Source: Streptomyces physcomitrii
GTDB lineage: Bacteria > Actinomycetota > Actinomycetes > Streptomycetales > Streptomycetaceae
Direction: 5' to 3'
Assembly: GCF_012273655.1 (NCBI RefSeq)
Contig: NZ_JAAWWP010000007.1
Coordinates: 265,574 to 329,573 of the forward strand
DNA length: 64,000 bases
Shown here one piece after another: positions 40,079 to 48,629 of the stretch (position 1 is the stretch's first letter; each line of letters opens with the position of its first letter). Under the pieces are notes generated by a model, which was not told the origin of the DNA, did no database searches, and saw only the letters and a program-made list of their open reading frames with translations. The translations under genes and the position numbers were made by a program.

Positions 40079-41053
40079 ATGGCGGACAACGGGGCGGGAC
40101 CCAGCCTCCTGACGATCGGTGCCGCGCGGGTGGCCTTCACCCAGCAGCCGCTCACCGGGCGGCAGTTGGTGTACTACGCGATCAGCTCGACCGGGCCGCG
40201 GGGCAGCCTGGGCTGGGACGCGGTACGCGGTCTGGCCACCGAGCGGGCGCGGTGGCAGGCGGCGGAGGAGCGCTTCCACGCGGACGTCAGGGCGGCCTGG
40301 GAGGGGTACCGGGCGGCGGTGCCCGAGGGGGCCGCCCGTCTGCTGCCGGGGGCGCGGCGGCGGTCCGTACGGGCCGAGGAGCGCATGAGCCGGGCCCTCG
40401 ACGAGGCCGAGGAGCGGTACCGGCCGGTGCGCGAGGAGCTCGAACGCCGTCTGGCCCGCCACGAGCGCGAGGAGCGCCGCGCCCGGGAGGAGCGCGCCCA
40501 CCACTGGGAGACCGAACGCCTCGCCGCCCGGGAGCGCGAGCGGATCCGGCGGGAGCGCGCGGACCGCTGCTCGGCCCTCGCGGTACGGCCGCTGTGGGGC
40601 TGGCGGCTCGACGAGAGCGGCGGGACGGCGTACGTCCACCGGCACGACGTGGACCCCGCCGAGGCACCGCCCGCCGGTACCCGCGGCTCCACCCGGCCCT
40701 GGTGCGCCTACGACCTGGAGGACCAGCTGCTGCGGCTCGGCGCCGAGGGCACCCGGCGGCTCGTCTGGGACCAGGCGGCCAGGGAGGCCGTCGTGGTGGA
40801 GTGCTCGACGCCCCGGGACCCGATGGCCTTCGAGGAGTGGTGGGCCACCGTCACCCGCCGCCGCTGGACCTCCTCCCAGCTCATCCCACCACCCGAGCCG
40901 CCCGCCCCCGATCCCGGCAACTCCCCGCCCCGGCACGGCCCTTCGGGCTCCGACTACGGCGGCACCGGCGGGATCGGCGGGTTCGGCGGGGACTCCGGCG
41001 GCGGGCACGGCGGTGGGTGGAGCGGCGGGCACGGGGGCTTCGGGGGGTACTAG
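40079..41053 (+). CDS. Coiled-coil protein with Gly-rich C-terminus, unknown function
   Basis: This 324-residue protein starts at an ATG with AGGAGG upstream. Residues ~60-165 form a highly charged Arg/Glu helix (EERFHADVRAAWEGYRAAV...RRLARHEREERRAREERAHHWETERLAARERERIRRERADR), probably a coiled coil. A middle segment with several Trp residues follows. The last ~50 residues are Gly-rich (GGTGGIGGFGGDSGGGHGGG). I recognise no family and see no signal peptide. It lies between siderophore biosynthesis and export genes but may be unrelated. Confidence 0.7.
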   Translation: MADNGAGPSLLTIGAARVAFTQQPLTGRQLVYYAISSTGPRGSLGWDAVRGLATERARWQAAEERFHADVRAAWEGYRAAVPEGAARLLPGARRRSVRAEERMSRALDEAEERYRPVREELERRLARHEREERRAREERAHHWETERLAARERERIRRERADRCSALAVRPLWGWRLDESGGTAYVHRHDVDPAEAPPAGTRGSTRPWCAYDLEDQLLRLGAEGTRRLVWDQAAREAVVVECSTPRDPMAFEEWWATVTRRRWTSSQLIPPPEPPAPDPGNSPPRHGPSGSDYGGTGGIGGFGGDSGGGHGGGWSGGHGGFGGY

Positions 41054-41114
41054 GGGGTGCCGGGGCGGGAAGCCGGGAGGCCGGTTTCCATGGCCAGACC
41101 TCGGCCGCCCCGGC

Positions 41115-43208
41115 TCAGTCCTCGGCGGCCACCGGCTCGCGCGCCGCGGCTCCGGGGTCCGAAGCCGCGGGCGCGGACGGCGACTTGGCCGCCTCCGGCT
41201 CCGAAGCCGCCGACCCCGCCGCCGACTTGTCCGCCGCCGGGACTGAATGAGCGCGCCCTTCACCCGACTTGGCCGCCCCCGGCTCCGCCGCCCCCGCCTG
41301 CTCCGGTACCACGCCCGATCCCTCGCCCCCCTTGCGGCTGTCCGACCAGGCGGTCCAGAGGGCGGCGTAGCGGCCCCCGGCCGCGACCAGTTGCTCGTGG
41401 GTGCCGGTCTCGACGACGCGGCCGCGGTCCAGGACGACCACGCGGTCGGCGGTCGCGGCCTGGGGGAGGCGGTGCGCCACCAGCAGTCCGGTGCGGCCCT
41501 CCAGGGCGCGCAGCGCGGCGGCCTCCAGGACACGGGCGCCCGCGCTGCCCGCGTCGGCGGTGGCCTCGTCCAGGATGGCGATCGGCGGATCCGCGAGGAC
41601 CAGCCGGGCCAGCGCCAGGTGCTGGGCCTGGGTGACGGTGAGCCGGTGGCCGCCCTCGCCGACCACGGTGTCCAGGCCCTCGGGCAGGGCGCCGACCCAG
41701 TCCAGGGCGTCCACCGCGGTGAGCGCGGCGCGCAGTTCCTCCTCGGTGGCCCCGGGCCGGGCGAGCCGCAGGTCCTCGGCGAGCGGTCCGGCGAAGACGT
41801 GCACCTCCTGGCTGATGAGGGTCACCGCCCGCCGGATGCCCGCCGGGCCCAGTTCGCCGGTGCCGGTGCCGCCGAGGCGGATGGTCCCGGCGGAGGGCTG
41901 GTGGACGCCCGCGATCAGCTTGGCCAGCGTGGTCTTGCCCGCGCCGCTCGCGCCGACCAGCGCGATCCGCTCGCCGCCGGCGACCTTGAGGTCGACCCCT
42001 TCGAGCACCGGGTGGCCGGAGACGTAGGAGTAGCCGAGGCCGGACACCTCGACGGTGCCGTCCACCGGGCGGGGCGCGTCCTCGGCGTCGGGTTCACCCG
42101 CGAGCGAGGAGACCCCGACCAGGCGGGCGAGGCTGGCGCCCGCCGACTGGGCGTCGTCGATGAGGAAGAGGGCGGCGTTGATCGGGTTGAACAGGCTGTG
42201 GAAGTACAGGGCGGCCGCGGTCGCCGTACCGATGCTGACGGTCTCCCGGTCGACCAGCCAGAAGCCGGTGACCAGGACCGCGGACAGGCCGATGAACTCG
42301 GCGAGGTTGAGCCGGGAGAAGAAGCCGGTGACCACCCGGGTGCCGCGCACCGCGAGGTCGACGGCGGACTGCGAGCGGCGCGCCACCAGCTCGGTGTGCG
42401 CCTCGTTGAGCCGGAAGGCGCGCACCGTGCGCACCCCGCCCATGCTGTCGAGGAGCTGGTGCTGGAGCGCCCCGGTCGCCACCCGGTGGGCGGCGTACAC
42501 GGGCGCGGCACGGCGCAGATACCACCGTACGGACAGCCACTGGACCGGCATCGCGAGCAGCGCGGCGAGCAGGAAGCGCCAGTCCAGTACGGCGAGGCCG
42601 ACCAGGGTGAGCAGGATCGTCAGGGTCGAGCGGGCGAACTCGGGCAGCGCCTGGCGCACCGACTTCGCGATCGTCGAGACATCGCCGGTGACCCGGGAGA
42701 CCAGGTCGCCGGAGCCCGCCTCCTCCACGCGTTCCAGGGGCAGCCGCAGGGCCCGTTCGATGAACCGCTCGCGCAGCGCGGCGAGTACGGTCTCGCCGAG
42801 CCGGGCCACCAGGGAGCTGCCGAGCGCGGTGGCGCCGCCGCGCACCAGGGCGACCACGACCAGCAGCACCATCGGCAGGTGCAGGGAGCCGGTGCCCCGG
42901 TCCTCCACCACCAGGTCGACGATGTGCCCGAGCAGCGGCGCGGTCAGCAGTCCGATGCCGGTGCCCGCGACCAGGACGCCGACCGCGCCGAGGGCGAGCA
43001 GGCGCTGCCCGTGCAGCATGCCGCGCACCGCGGCCAGGGTCTCGGCGCCGCTCGCGGTCGGCAGCAGGGTGCGCTCGGGGGACTTCGCCGGATCGCTCAT
43101 CGTGGGGTCGGTCCGTTCCTCGCCGCGGGGCGGTACGTCCTCGGACAGGGGCTGGGCTTCGGTGGACCGCGCGGCAGCGGGCGCGGTGGTGTCGCGGCCG
43201 GTGCTCAT
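41115..43208 (-). CDS. ABC exporter half-transporter, catalytic half (siderophore export)
   Basis: This 697-residue protein has a type IV ABC membrane domain (~70-350) and a nucleotide-binding domain (~380-620). Walker A is intact (GASGAGKTT), as is Walker B (IAILDEATADAG). The signature LSGGQ is degenerate (LTVTQ). A ~75-residue Ala/Ser/Glu-rich tail follows. Its ATG overlaps the stop of the partner gene (ATGA). With that partner, whose signature is intact but Walker A and B are broken, it would form one working and one degenerate ATP site, as in heterodimeric exporters. Export of the new siderophore is inferred from position and the upstream iron box. Confidence 0.88.
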   Translation of the reverse strand: MSTGRDTTAPAAARSTEAQPLSEDVPPRGEERTDPTMSDPAKSPERTLLPTASGAETLAAVRGMLHGQRLLALGAVGVLVAGTGIGLLTAPLLGHIVDLVVEDRGTGSLHLPMVLLVVVALVRGGATALGSSLVARLGETVLAALRERFIERALRLPLERVEEAGSGDLVSRVTGDVSTIAKSVRQALPEFARSTLTILLTLVGLAVLDWRFLLAALLAMPVQWLSVRWYLRRAAPVYAAHRVATGALQHQLLDSMGGVRTVRAFRLNEAHTELVARRSQSAVDLAVRGTRVVTGFFSRLNLAEFIGLSAVLVTGFWLVDRETVSIGTATAAALYFHSLFNPINAALFLIDDAQSAGASLARLVGVSSLAGEPDAEDAPRPVDGTVEVSGLGYSYVSGHPVLEGVDLKVAGGERIALVGASGAGKTTLAKLIAGVHQPSAGTIRLGGTGTGELGPAGIRRAVTLISQEVHVFAGPLAEDLRLARPGATEEELRAALTAVDALDWVGALPEGLDTVVGEGGHRLTVTQAQHLALARLVLADPPIAILDEATADAGSAGARVLEAAALRALEGRTGLLVAHRLPQAATADRVVVLDRGRVVETGTHEQLVAAGGRYAALWTAWSDSRKGGEGSGVVPEQAGAAEPGAAKSGEGRAHSVPAADKSAAGSAASEPEAAKSPSAPAASDPGAAAREPVAAED

Positions 43209-44902
43209 GCCAGCACCGCCGCCCGGTAGGAGGCGTCCTCGGCGACGAGCCGGGCGTGCGGTCCCTCGTTGCTGACCGTGCCGCCGTCGAGCACCACCAC
43301 CCGGTCGGTGACCGCGAGCAGCGCCGGGCTGGTGGTGACCAGGACGGTGGTGCGGCCCCGGCGGATCTCGCGCAGCCGGGCGGCGATCCGGGACTCGGTG
43401 ACCGTGTCCACCGCCGTCGACGGATCGTGCAGTACGAGGACGGGCCGGTCGGCGGCCAGGGCGCGGGCGAGCGCGACGCGTTGGCGCTGACCGCCGGAGA
43501 GGGAGCGGCCGCGCTCGGCGAGCACGGTGTCCAGGCCCTCGGGCAGCAGGGCGGCCACGTCGTCGGCCGCCGAGGCCGCGAGGGCGGGGGCGATCTCCTC
43601 GGGGCTCGCCCCGGTTCCGGCGCGGACGTTGTCGAGCAGGCTGGTCTCGAAGAGGTCCGCGTCGTGCGGGGCGACCAGGACGAGGCGGCGCAGCGCGTCC
43701 GGGTCGAGCCCGGTCAGCGGGACCCCGTCGAGGCTGAGGCTGCCCTCCTCCGGGTCCGACTCCCGGGCCAGGCAGCGCAGCAGGGCGCCCGCCACGGCCG
43801 GGTCCCGGGCCACCACGCCGGTGAGGCTGCCGGGCGCGAGGTCGAGGTCGAGTCCGCGCAGCGCCCCGTGGCTCACCCCGCTGAGGCGGATGCTCCCGGC
43901 GACCGGCTCGGGGACGGTGGCGCCGCCCGGCTCCACGGCGGCGGGCGAGGCGAGCACCTCCTCGATACGGCGGGCCGAGGCGCGGCCCTGGGCGTACTCG
44001 GCGTTGACGTAGGTGAGCAGCTGGAAGGGGCCGATGAGGAACTGCGCGAGGCCGACGGCGGCGACGAGTTCGCCGACGCTGATGTCGCCCCGCATCGCGA
44101 GGTAGGCGCCCGCGAGGCCGATGAGCGCGATGAAGACGCCGGTCAGCGAGAGCACGGCGCCCTCGTGTCCGGCGCGGCTGCGGGCGGCGCGCAGCGCGGC
44201 GCCGAGCGAGTCCTGGCTGGTGCCGCGGTACCGGGCGACGGCGGCCGACTCGGCGCCCATGCCCTTGAGTACGCGCAGCCCGGCGACCAGGTCGGCGGCG
44301 ACCCCGGAGGCGTGCGCGGCGCGGTCCTGCTCGGTCTCGCTGCGGCGCTCCAGCGGCCGGCTGATCCGGTGGCCGAGCCAGAGCAGCGGCGGGATGCCGA
44401 GCAGCACGAGCAGGCCGAGCGGTACCGAGATGCGCAGCAGCAGCACCGCGCTCAGCGCGAGCGCGGCCAGCGCGGCCGTCCCGTAGGGCAGTACGCCCGC
44501 GGCGGCGCCCACCCGCCTGGCGTCGTTGGTGGCGATGCTGGTGAGCGCGCCGGGCAGCCGGTCGGCGTCGGCGCCGCCGCGCGGGTCCAGGACCCGGGTG
44601 CTCAGCTCCAGGCGCAGGGCGTGCGCGGCGCGTTCGGCGGCGGCCTCGGTGATCCGCGCGCAGATCCGGTACGCGGACGACAGCACCAGGAAGAGCACCG
44701 CGAGGACGAGCAGCCAGCGCAGCAGGGTGCCGGTGGAACCGGTGGCCACCGCCTCGTCGATGATCACACCGATGACCACGGGCACCAGGGCCTCGCACAC
44801 CTGATGGGTGCTGGCGAGGAAGGAGGCCCCGATCACGCCCCGGCGCTCCCCCCTGATCGCTCCGCGGAGGACGGATCCCCCGGTCGCTCCTCCAGCTGGC
44901 AT
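43205..44902 (-). CDS. ABC exporter half-transporter, degenerate half
   Basis: This 565-residue partner of the preceding exporter half has six-helix membrane segments in residues ~20-300. Its nucleotide domain has LSGGQRQRVALARAL intact. Walker A is destroyed (VVARDPAVAGALL replaces GxxGxGKT) and the Walker B Glu is replaced (LVLHDPS). It therefore cannot hydrolyse ATP at its own site and instead supplies the signature to its partner. The ATG at 44902 has GGAGGAA upstream. It is the first gene of the pair and lies behind the iron box at 45081-45099. Confidence 0.88.
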   Translation of the reverse strand: MPAGGATGGSVLRGAIRGERRGVIGASFLASTHQVCEALVPVVIGVIIDEAVATGSTGTLLRWLLVLAVLFLVLSSAYRICARITEAAAERAAHALRLELSTRVLDPRGGADADRLPGALTSIATNDARRVGAAAGVLPYGTAALAALALSAVLLLRISVPLGLLVLLGIPPLLWLGHRISRPLERRSETEQDRAAHASGVAADLVAGLRVLKGMGAESAAVARYRGTSQDSLGAALRAARSRAGHEGAVLSLTGVFIALIGLAGAYLAMRGDISVGELVAAVGLAQFLIGPFQLLTYVNAEYAQGRASARRIEEVLASPAAVEPGGATVPEPVAGSIRLSGVSHGALRGLDLDLAPGSLTGVVARDPAVAGALLRCLARESDPEEGSLSLDGVPLTGLDPDALRRLVLVAPHDADLFETSLLDNVRAGTGASPEEIAPALAASAADDVAALLPEGLDTVLAERGRSLSGGQRQRVALARALAADRPVLVLHDPSTAVDTVTESRIAARLREIRRGRTTVLVTTSPALLAVTDRVVVLDGGTVSNEGPHARLVAEDASYRAAVLA

Positions 44903-44927
44903 GCGGTTCCTCCGCGGTGGTCGGATC

Positions 44928-44966
44928 GTGCGGGACGTGGGTGGTGCGGGACGTGGGTGGTGCGGT
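44928..44966. repeat. 16-bp tandem repeat in the exporter leader
   Basis: The unit GTGCGGGACGTGGGTG occurs twice directly (44928-44943 and 44944-44959) with a partial third copy. It lies between the exporter start codon and the iron box, in the untranslated leader. Further direct repeats of CCGTACGCGTGC follow near 45020-45056. Confidence 0.7.
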
Positions 44967-45080
44967 GCGGCCGGTGGTGCGCTCCGGCCGGGCGCGCGCG
45001 TGCTCGAAGGGCGCGCGTGCCCGGACCGTACGCGTGCCCGATCCGTACGCGTGCTCCGGCGGGTGGGGATGATCGGCTGG

Positions 45081-45099
45081 TTAGGTAAGCCTAAGGTGA
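45081..45099 (-). promoter_or_regulatory. Iron box at the exporter promoter
   Basis: TTAGGTAAGCCTAAGGTGA contains the complement of the same core (CTTAGGCTTACCTAA) found at 20105-20119. It is placed to control the leftward exporter genes, and the rest of the gap to 45407 has no gene. Confidence 0.8.
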
Positions 45100-45253
45100 G
45101 GCTACCGCAAGGGTGTTGTCCACCCGGCCGGGGCGGGGGCTTTCCCGGGGCCGCGCAAACCCCGGTCCGGTAAGGGGAATTGAGGGACGATTGCGGACAT
45201 AGGGCCGGGGTGGGCGGCTCGCCCCGAGGGTCCGTTGACCCTCCGACCGGTGC

Positions 45254-45272
45254 TCGGTTAGGCTCGCCTAAG
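45254..45272 (+). promoter_or_regulatory. Iron box at the FecCD importer promoter
   Basis: TCGGTTAGGCTCGCCTAAG contains GGTTAGGCTCGCCTAA, one mismatch from the 16-bp core of the remembered consensus. It lies ~136 bp before the first permease gene. Confidence 0.85.
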
Positions 45273-45407
45273 TAGCGCCCGGCCGTCCGTGCGTCCACAT
45301 GTCCTGCCGTATGCACCGCCGCTCGCCGCACCCGGGGCCCGCCCCGGATCCCTCGCGGGCTCCGCCGCGGGCAGACGCCGGTGAACCGCAGCCAGGGGGA
45401 GTTGTCC

Positions 45408-46484
45408 GTGTCGGTCGAAGCCCAGGTGGTGCCCGGGAAGCCGGGGAGCGGGGACACCGGTCCCGAGGCGCCGCGGGCGCGCCCCCGTGTGCAGGCGCTG
45501 CGCGGGTTCGGGCTGCTGCTCGCCCTCGGCGCCCTCGTCCTCGTCGGACTGCTCAGCATCTGGCTGGGCACCGCGGGCATCCCCTTCACCGCCACCTGGC
45601 GGCTGCTCTGGCAGCCCGACGGCTCCGAGGCCTCGGTGATCATCCACGACTACCGCATCCCGCGCACCGCCCTCGGGATCCTGGTCGGCGCCGCCCTCGG
45701 GGTGTCCGGCGCGCTGATGCAGGCGCTCACCCGCAATCCGCTCGCCGACCCCGGGCTGCTCGGCGTCAGCCTCGGCGCCGCCTCCGGCATCGTCCTCGCC
45801 CTCGCCTTCCTCGGGGTGGGCTCGGTCCTCGGCCACGTCTGGTGCGCGCTGCTCGGCGCCGCCCTCGCCTCCGTGGTGGTCTTCCTGCTCGGCTCCTCCG
45901 GGCGCACCCTCGCCACCCCCGACCGCCTGGTGGTCGCGGGCGCCGCCCTGACCGCCGTGCTCTACGCCGTCAACTCCGCAGTCCTGCTGCTCAAGCCGCG
46001 CGCCTTCAACGAGTTCCGCTTCTGGACGGTGGGCGCGCTCGCCGGCCGCTACTTCGAAGTCCTCTGGACCGTCCTGCCGTTCATCGCCGCCGGACTCCTG
46101 CTCGCCCTGCTGCTCGCGCCCTCCCTCAACGCCCTCGCCCTCGGCGAGCAGGTCGGCCGCGCCCTCGGCGTGCACGTCGGGCGCACCCGCGTCCTCGGCG
46201 CCCTCGCCGTGATGCTGCTCTGCGGGGCGGCCACCGCCGCCGCCGGGCCGATCGGCTTCGTGGGCCTCGCCGTCCCGCATGTGGCCCGCTTCCTCACCGG
46301 CCCCGACCAGCGCTGGATCCTCGCCTACTCGGCCCTGCTCGCCCCCGTCCTCCTCGTCGGCGCCGACGTCCTCGGCCGCGTCCTCGGCTCCCCGGGCGAG
46401 ATCCAGGTCGGCATCATCACCGCCTTCCTCGGCGCCCCCCTGTTCATCGCCCTCTGTCGCCGGAGAAAGCTGGTCATGCTGTGA
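45408..46484 (+). CDS. FecCD-type siderophore importer permease, first
   Basis: This permease of ~358 residues has about ten transmembrane helices. Family motifs include RIPRTALGILVGAALGVSGALMQALTRNPLADPGLLGVSLGAASG and the ATPase-contact loop near GEQVGRALGVHVGRTR and AGPIGFVGLAVPHVAR. A GTG at 45408 is chosen because GGGGGAG precedes it by 6 nt; an upstream in-frame GTG (45381) lacks this. The stop overlaps the next permease start. It forms a heterodimeric channel for the ferric siderophore. Confidence 0.92.
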   Translation: MSVEAQVVPGKPGSGDTGPEAPRARPRVQALRGFGLLLALGALVLVGLLSIWLGTAGIPFTATWRLLWQPDGSEASVIIHDYRIPRTALGILVGAALGVSGALMQALTRNPLADPGLLGVSLGAASGIVLALAFLGVGSVLGHVWCALLGAALASVVVFLLGSSGRTLATPDRLVVAGAALTAVLYAVNSAVLLLKPRAFNEFRFWTVGALAGRYFEVLWTVLPFIAAGLLLALLLAPSLNALALGEQVGRALGVHVGRTRVLGALAVMLLCGAATAAAGPIGFVGLAVPHVARFLTGPDQRWILAYSALLAPVLLVGADVLGRVLGSPGEIQVGIITAFLGAPLFIALCRRRKLVML

Positions 46485-47596
46485 GCGCGCCACCCCAGGC
46501 CGACGCGGTACGCAAGGACCCGGCACCCGGCACCGCCGGGGACCGGCTCCCGCGCGCCGTCAGCGGTTTCGTCGTGCGCGCCGGGCGCGGCCGCCTCTCG
46601 CTGCGGCTGTACCCGCGCCCGGCCGCCGTCTCCGTCCTGCTGCTCGCGCTGCTGCTCACGGTGATGGGCGTCAGCCTGACCACCGGCGACTTCGAACTCT
46701 CCCTGACCGAGGTGCTGAAGGCGCTTACCGGCAACGGCGACCCCGGCGCCGACTTCATCGTCAACACCCTGCGGATGCCGCGCCTGGTCACCGCGCTGAG
46801 CGTCGGCGCCGCCCTCGCGGTCAGCGGCGGCATCCTGCAGAGCCTCACCGGCAACCCGCTCGGCAGCCCCGACATCATCGGCTTCACCAACGGCTCCGCG
46901 GTCGGCGCCCTGATCGTCATCGTCACCCTGCACGGCAGCATGACCGACATCGCGATCGGCGCCCTGATCGGGGGCCTGGCCACCGCGCTCGCCATCTACC
47001 TGCTCATCCGCGGCCGGGGACTCCAGGGCTTCCGGCTCGTGGTCATCGGCATCGGCGTCAGCGCGCTGCTGCTCGCCGTCAACTCGTATCTGATCACCCG
47101 GGCCAGCTGGCAGGAGGCACTGGAGGCGCAGGCCTGGCTGATCGGCAGCCTCAACAACCGCGGCTGGGACCAGGCCAGGGCGATCGGCCTCGCCTGCCTG
47201 ATCCTGCTGCCGCTCGCCTTCGTCCTGGCCCGCAGGCTGTCCATGGTCGAGCTGGGCGACGCCACCGCGACCGGGCTCGGCGTCGAGGTGGCCCGCACCC
47301 GTACCGTGCTGCTCTTCGTCTGCGTCGCCCTGTCCGCCTTCGCCACCGCGGTCGCCGGGCCCATCACCTTCGTCGCCCTGGCCGCCCCGCAGCTCGCCCG
47401 GCGGCTGACCGGCTCCAGCGGGCCCGCGCTGATCCCCACCGCGCTGATGGGCGCGGTCCTGCTGACCGGGGGCGACCTCGCCGTCCAGCGGCTCTTCGCC
47501 CCGACCCCGCTCCCGGTCGGCACGGCGACCGGCACCCTCGGCGGCCTGTACCTGATCTGGCTGCTGATCACCGAGTCCCGCAAGAGCCGCGCGTGA
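46481..47596 (+). CDS. FecCD-type siderophore importer permease, second
   Basis: This 371-residue second permease starts at GTG 46481, overlapping the preceding stop (GTGA). It has a cytoplasmic N-terminus of ~45 residues, then about ten helices. Motifs are NTLRMPRLVTALSVGAALAVSGGILQSLTGNPLGSPDIIGFTNG and AVAGPITFVALAAPQLARRL. Together with the first permease and the ATPase downstream, it makes a FecBCDE-like importer. Confidence 0.92.
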   Translation: MSAPPQADAVRKDPAPGTAGDRLPRAVSGFVVRAGRGRLSLRLYPRPAAVSVLLLALLLTVMGVSLTTGDFELSLTEVLKALTGNGDPGADFIVNTLRMPRLVTALSVGAALAVSGGILQSLTGNPLGSPDIIGFTNGSAVGALIVIVTLHGSMTDIAIGALIGGLATALAIYLLIRGRGLQGFRLVVIGIGVSALLLAVNSYLITRASWQEALEAQAWLIGSLNNRGWDQARAIGLACLILLPLAFVLARRLSMVELGDATATGLGVEVARTRTVLLFVCVALSAFATAVAGPITFVALAAPQLARRLTGSSGPALIPTALMGAVLLTGGDLAVQRLFAPTPLPVGTATGTLGGLYLIWLLITESRKSRA

Positions 47597-47637
47597 CGGA
47601 CCGCGAGAACCAGGCACGTGAAGGAGAGGAGCCGCGC

Positions 47638-48618
47638 ATGAAGGACGGGAAGGAAGGGCGGATGAGCAAGTCCGGTACGGGCGGCATCCGTACGGCCAAG
47701 TCCGGTGCGGCGCCCGGCACTTCGGGTGCCCGGGCAGCGGCGGACGGCCCCCGGCTGCGGGCCGAGGACCTGACCCTCTGCTACGACCAGCGCACCGTCG
47801 CCACCGGCCTCGGCGTGGAGATCCCCGACGACTCCTTCACGGTGATCATCGGCCCCAACGCCTGCGGCAAGTCCACCCTCCTCAAGGCGCTGGCCCGGAT
47901 GCTCAGACCGCAGCGGGGCCAGGTGTATCTGGACGGCGCCGCCATCGCCTCGTACCGCTCCCGGGAGGTGGCGCGCAGGCTCGGGCTGCTGCCGCAGTCC
48001 TCGACCGCGCCGGGCGGCATCACCGTCGGCGACCTGGTCGCCCGCGGCCGCTACCCGCACCAGCGGCTGCTGAAGCAGTGGTCCGCCGAGGACGAGGCCG
48101 CCGTCGTCGAGGCGATGGAGCAGACCGGCGTACGGGAACTCGCCGACCGCCCCGTCGACGACCTCTCCGGCGGCCAGCGCCAGCGCGTCTGGCTCTCCAT
48201 GGTGCTCGCCCAGCAGACCCCGCTGCTGCTCCTCGACGAGCCGACCACCTTCCTCGACATCGCCCACCAGGTCGAGGTCCTCGACCTCTGCGCGGGCCTG
48301 CACGCCCGCCGCGGCCACACCGTCGTCGCCGTCCTGCACGACCTCAACCAGGCCTGCCGGTACGCCAGTCACCTCATCGTGATGCGGGCGGGCGGGGTCA
48401 TCGCCGCCGAGGGCGACCCGGCGAGCGTGATGACCGCCGAACTCGTCGAGGACGTCTTCGGACTGCCCTGCCGGATCATCGAGGACCCGGAGACCGGCAC
48501 GCCGCTGATGGTGCCCGCCGCTCCCAAGTACCACGCGCCGCAGTCCGGGCAGCCCGGTCGGCCGCAGGCCGCCCCCGGCACCCCGTCCACCGCCGCCGTC
48601 CTGGCCGAGACCCCCTAG
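47638..48618 (+). CDS. FecE-type ABC importer ATPase
   Basis: This 326-residue ATPase has Walker A GPNACGKST, signature LSGGQRQR, Walker B LLLLDEPTTFLD and the switch His in VLHDLNQACRYA. The sequence is typical of ferric-siderophore importers (LTLCYDQRTVATGLGVEIP, LARMLRPQRGQVYLDG). The ATG at 47638 has AAGGAGAGGAG upstream. The first ~35 residues are a low-complexity extension. The gene follows the permeases after a 41-bp gap. Confidence 0.93.
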   Translation: MKDGKEGRMSKSGTGGIRTAKSGAAPGTSGARAAADGPRLRAEDLTLCYDQRTVATGLGVEIPDDSFTVIIGPNACGKSTLLKALARMLRPQRGQVYLDGAAIASYRSREVARRLGLLPQSSTAPGGITVGDLVARGRYPHQRLLKQWSAEDEAAVVEAMEQTGVRELADRPVDDLSGGQRQRVWLSMVLAQQTPLLLLDEPTTFLDIAHQVEVLDLCAGLHARRGHTVVAVLHDLNQACRYASHLIVMRAGGVIAAEGDPASVMTAELVEDVFGLPCRIIEDPETGTPLMVPAAPKYHAPQSGQPGRPQAAPGTPSTAAVLAETP

Positions 48619-48629
48619 GGACACCGCCG

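Noticed and set aside
41115..44798. One 1227-codon leftward frame covering both exporter halves
   Set aside because: Its first ~530 codons are in the wrong frame of the degenerate half. The real genes overlap by 4 bp in two frames, each with membrane and ATPase domains.
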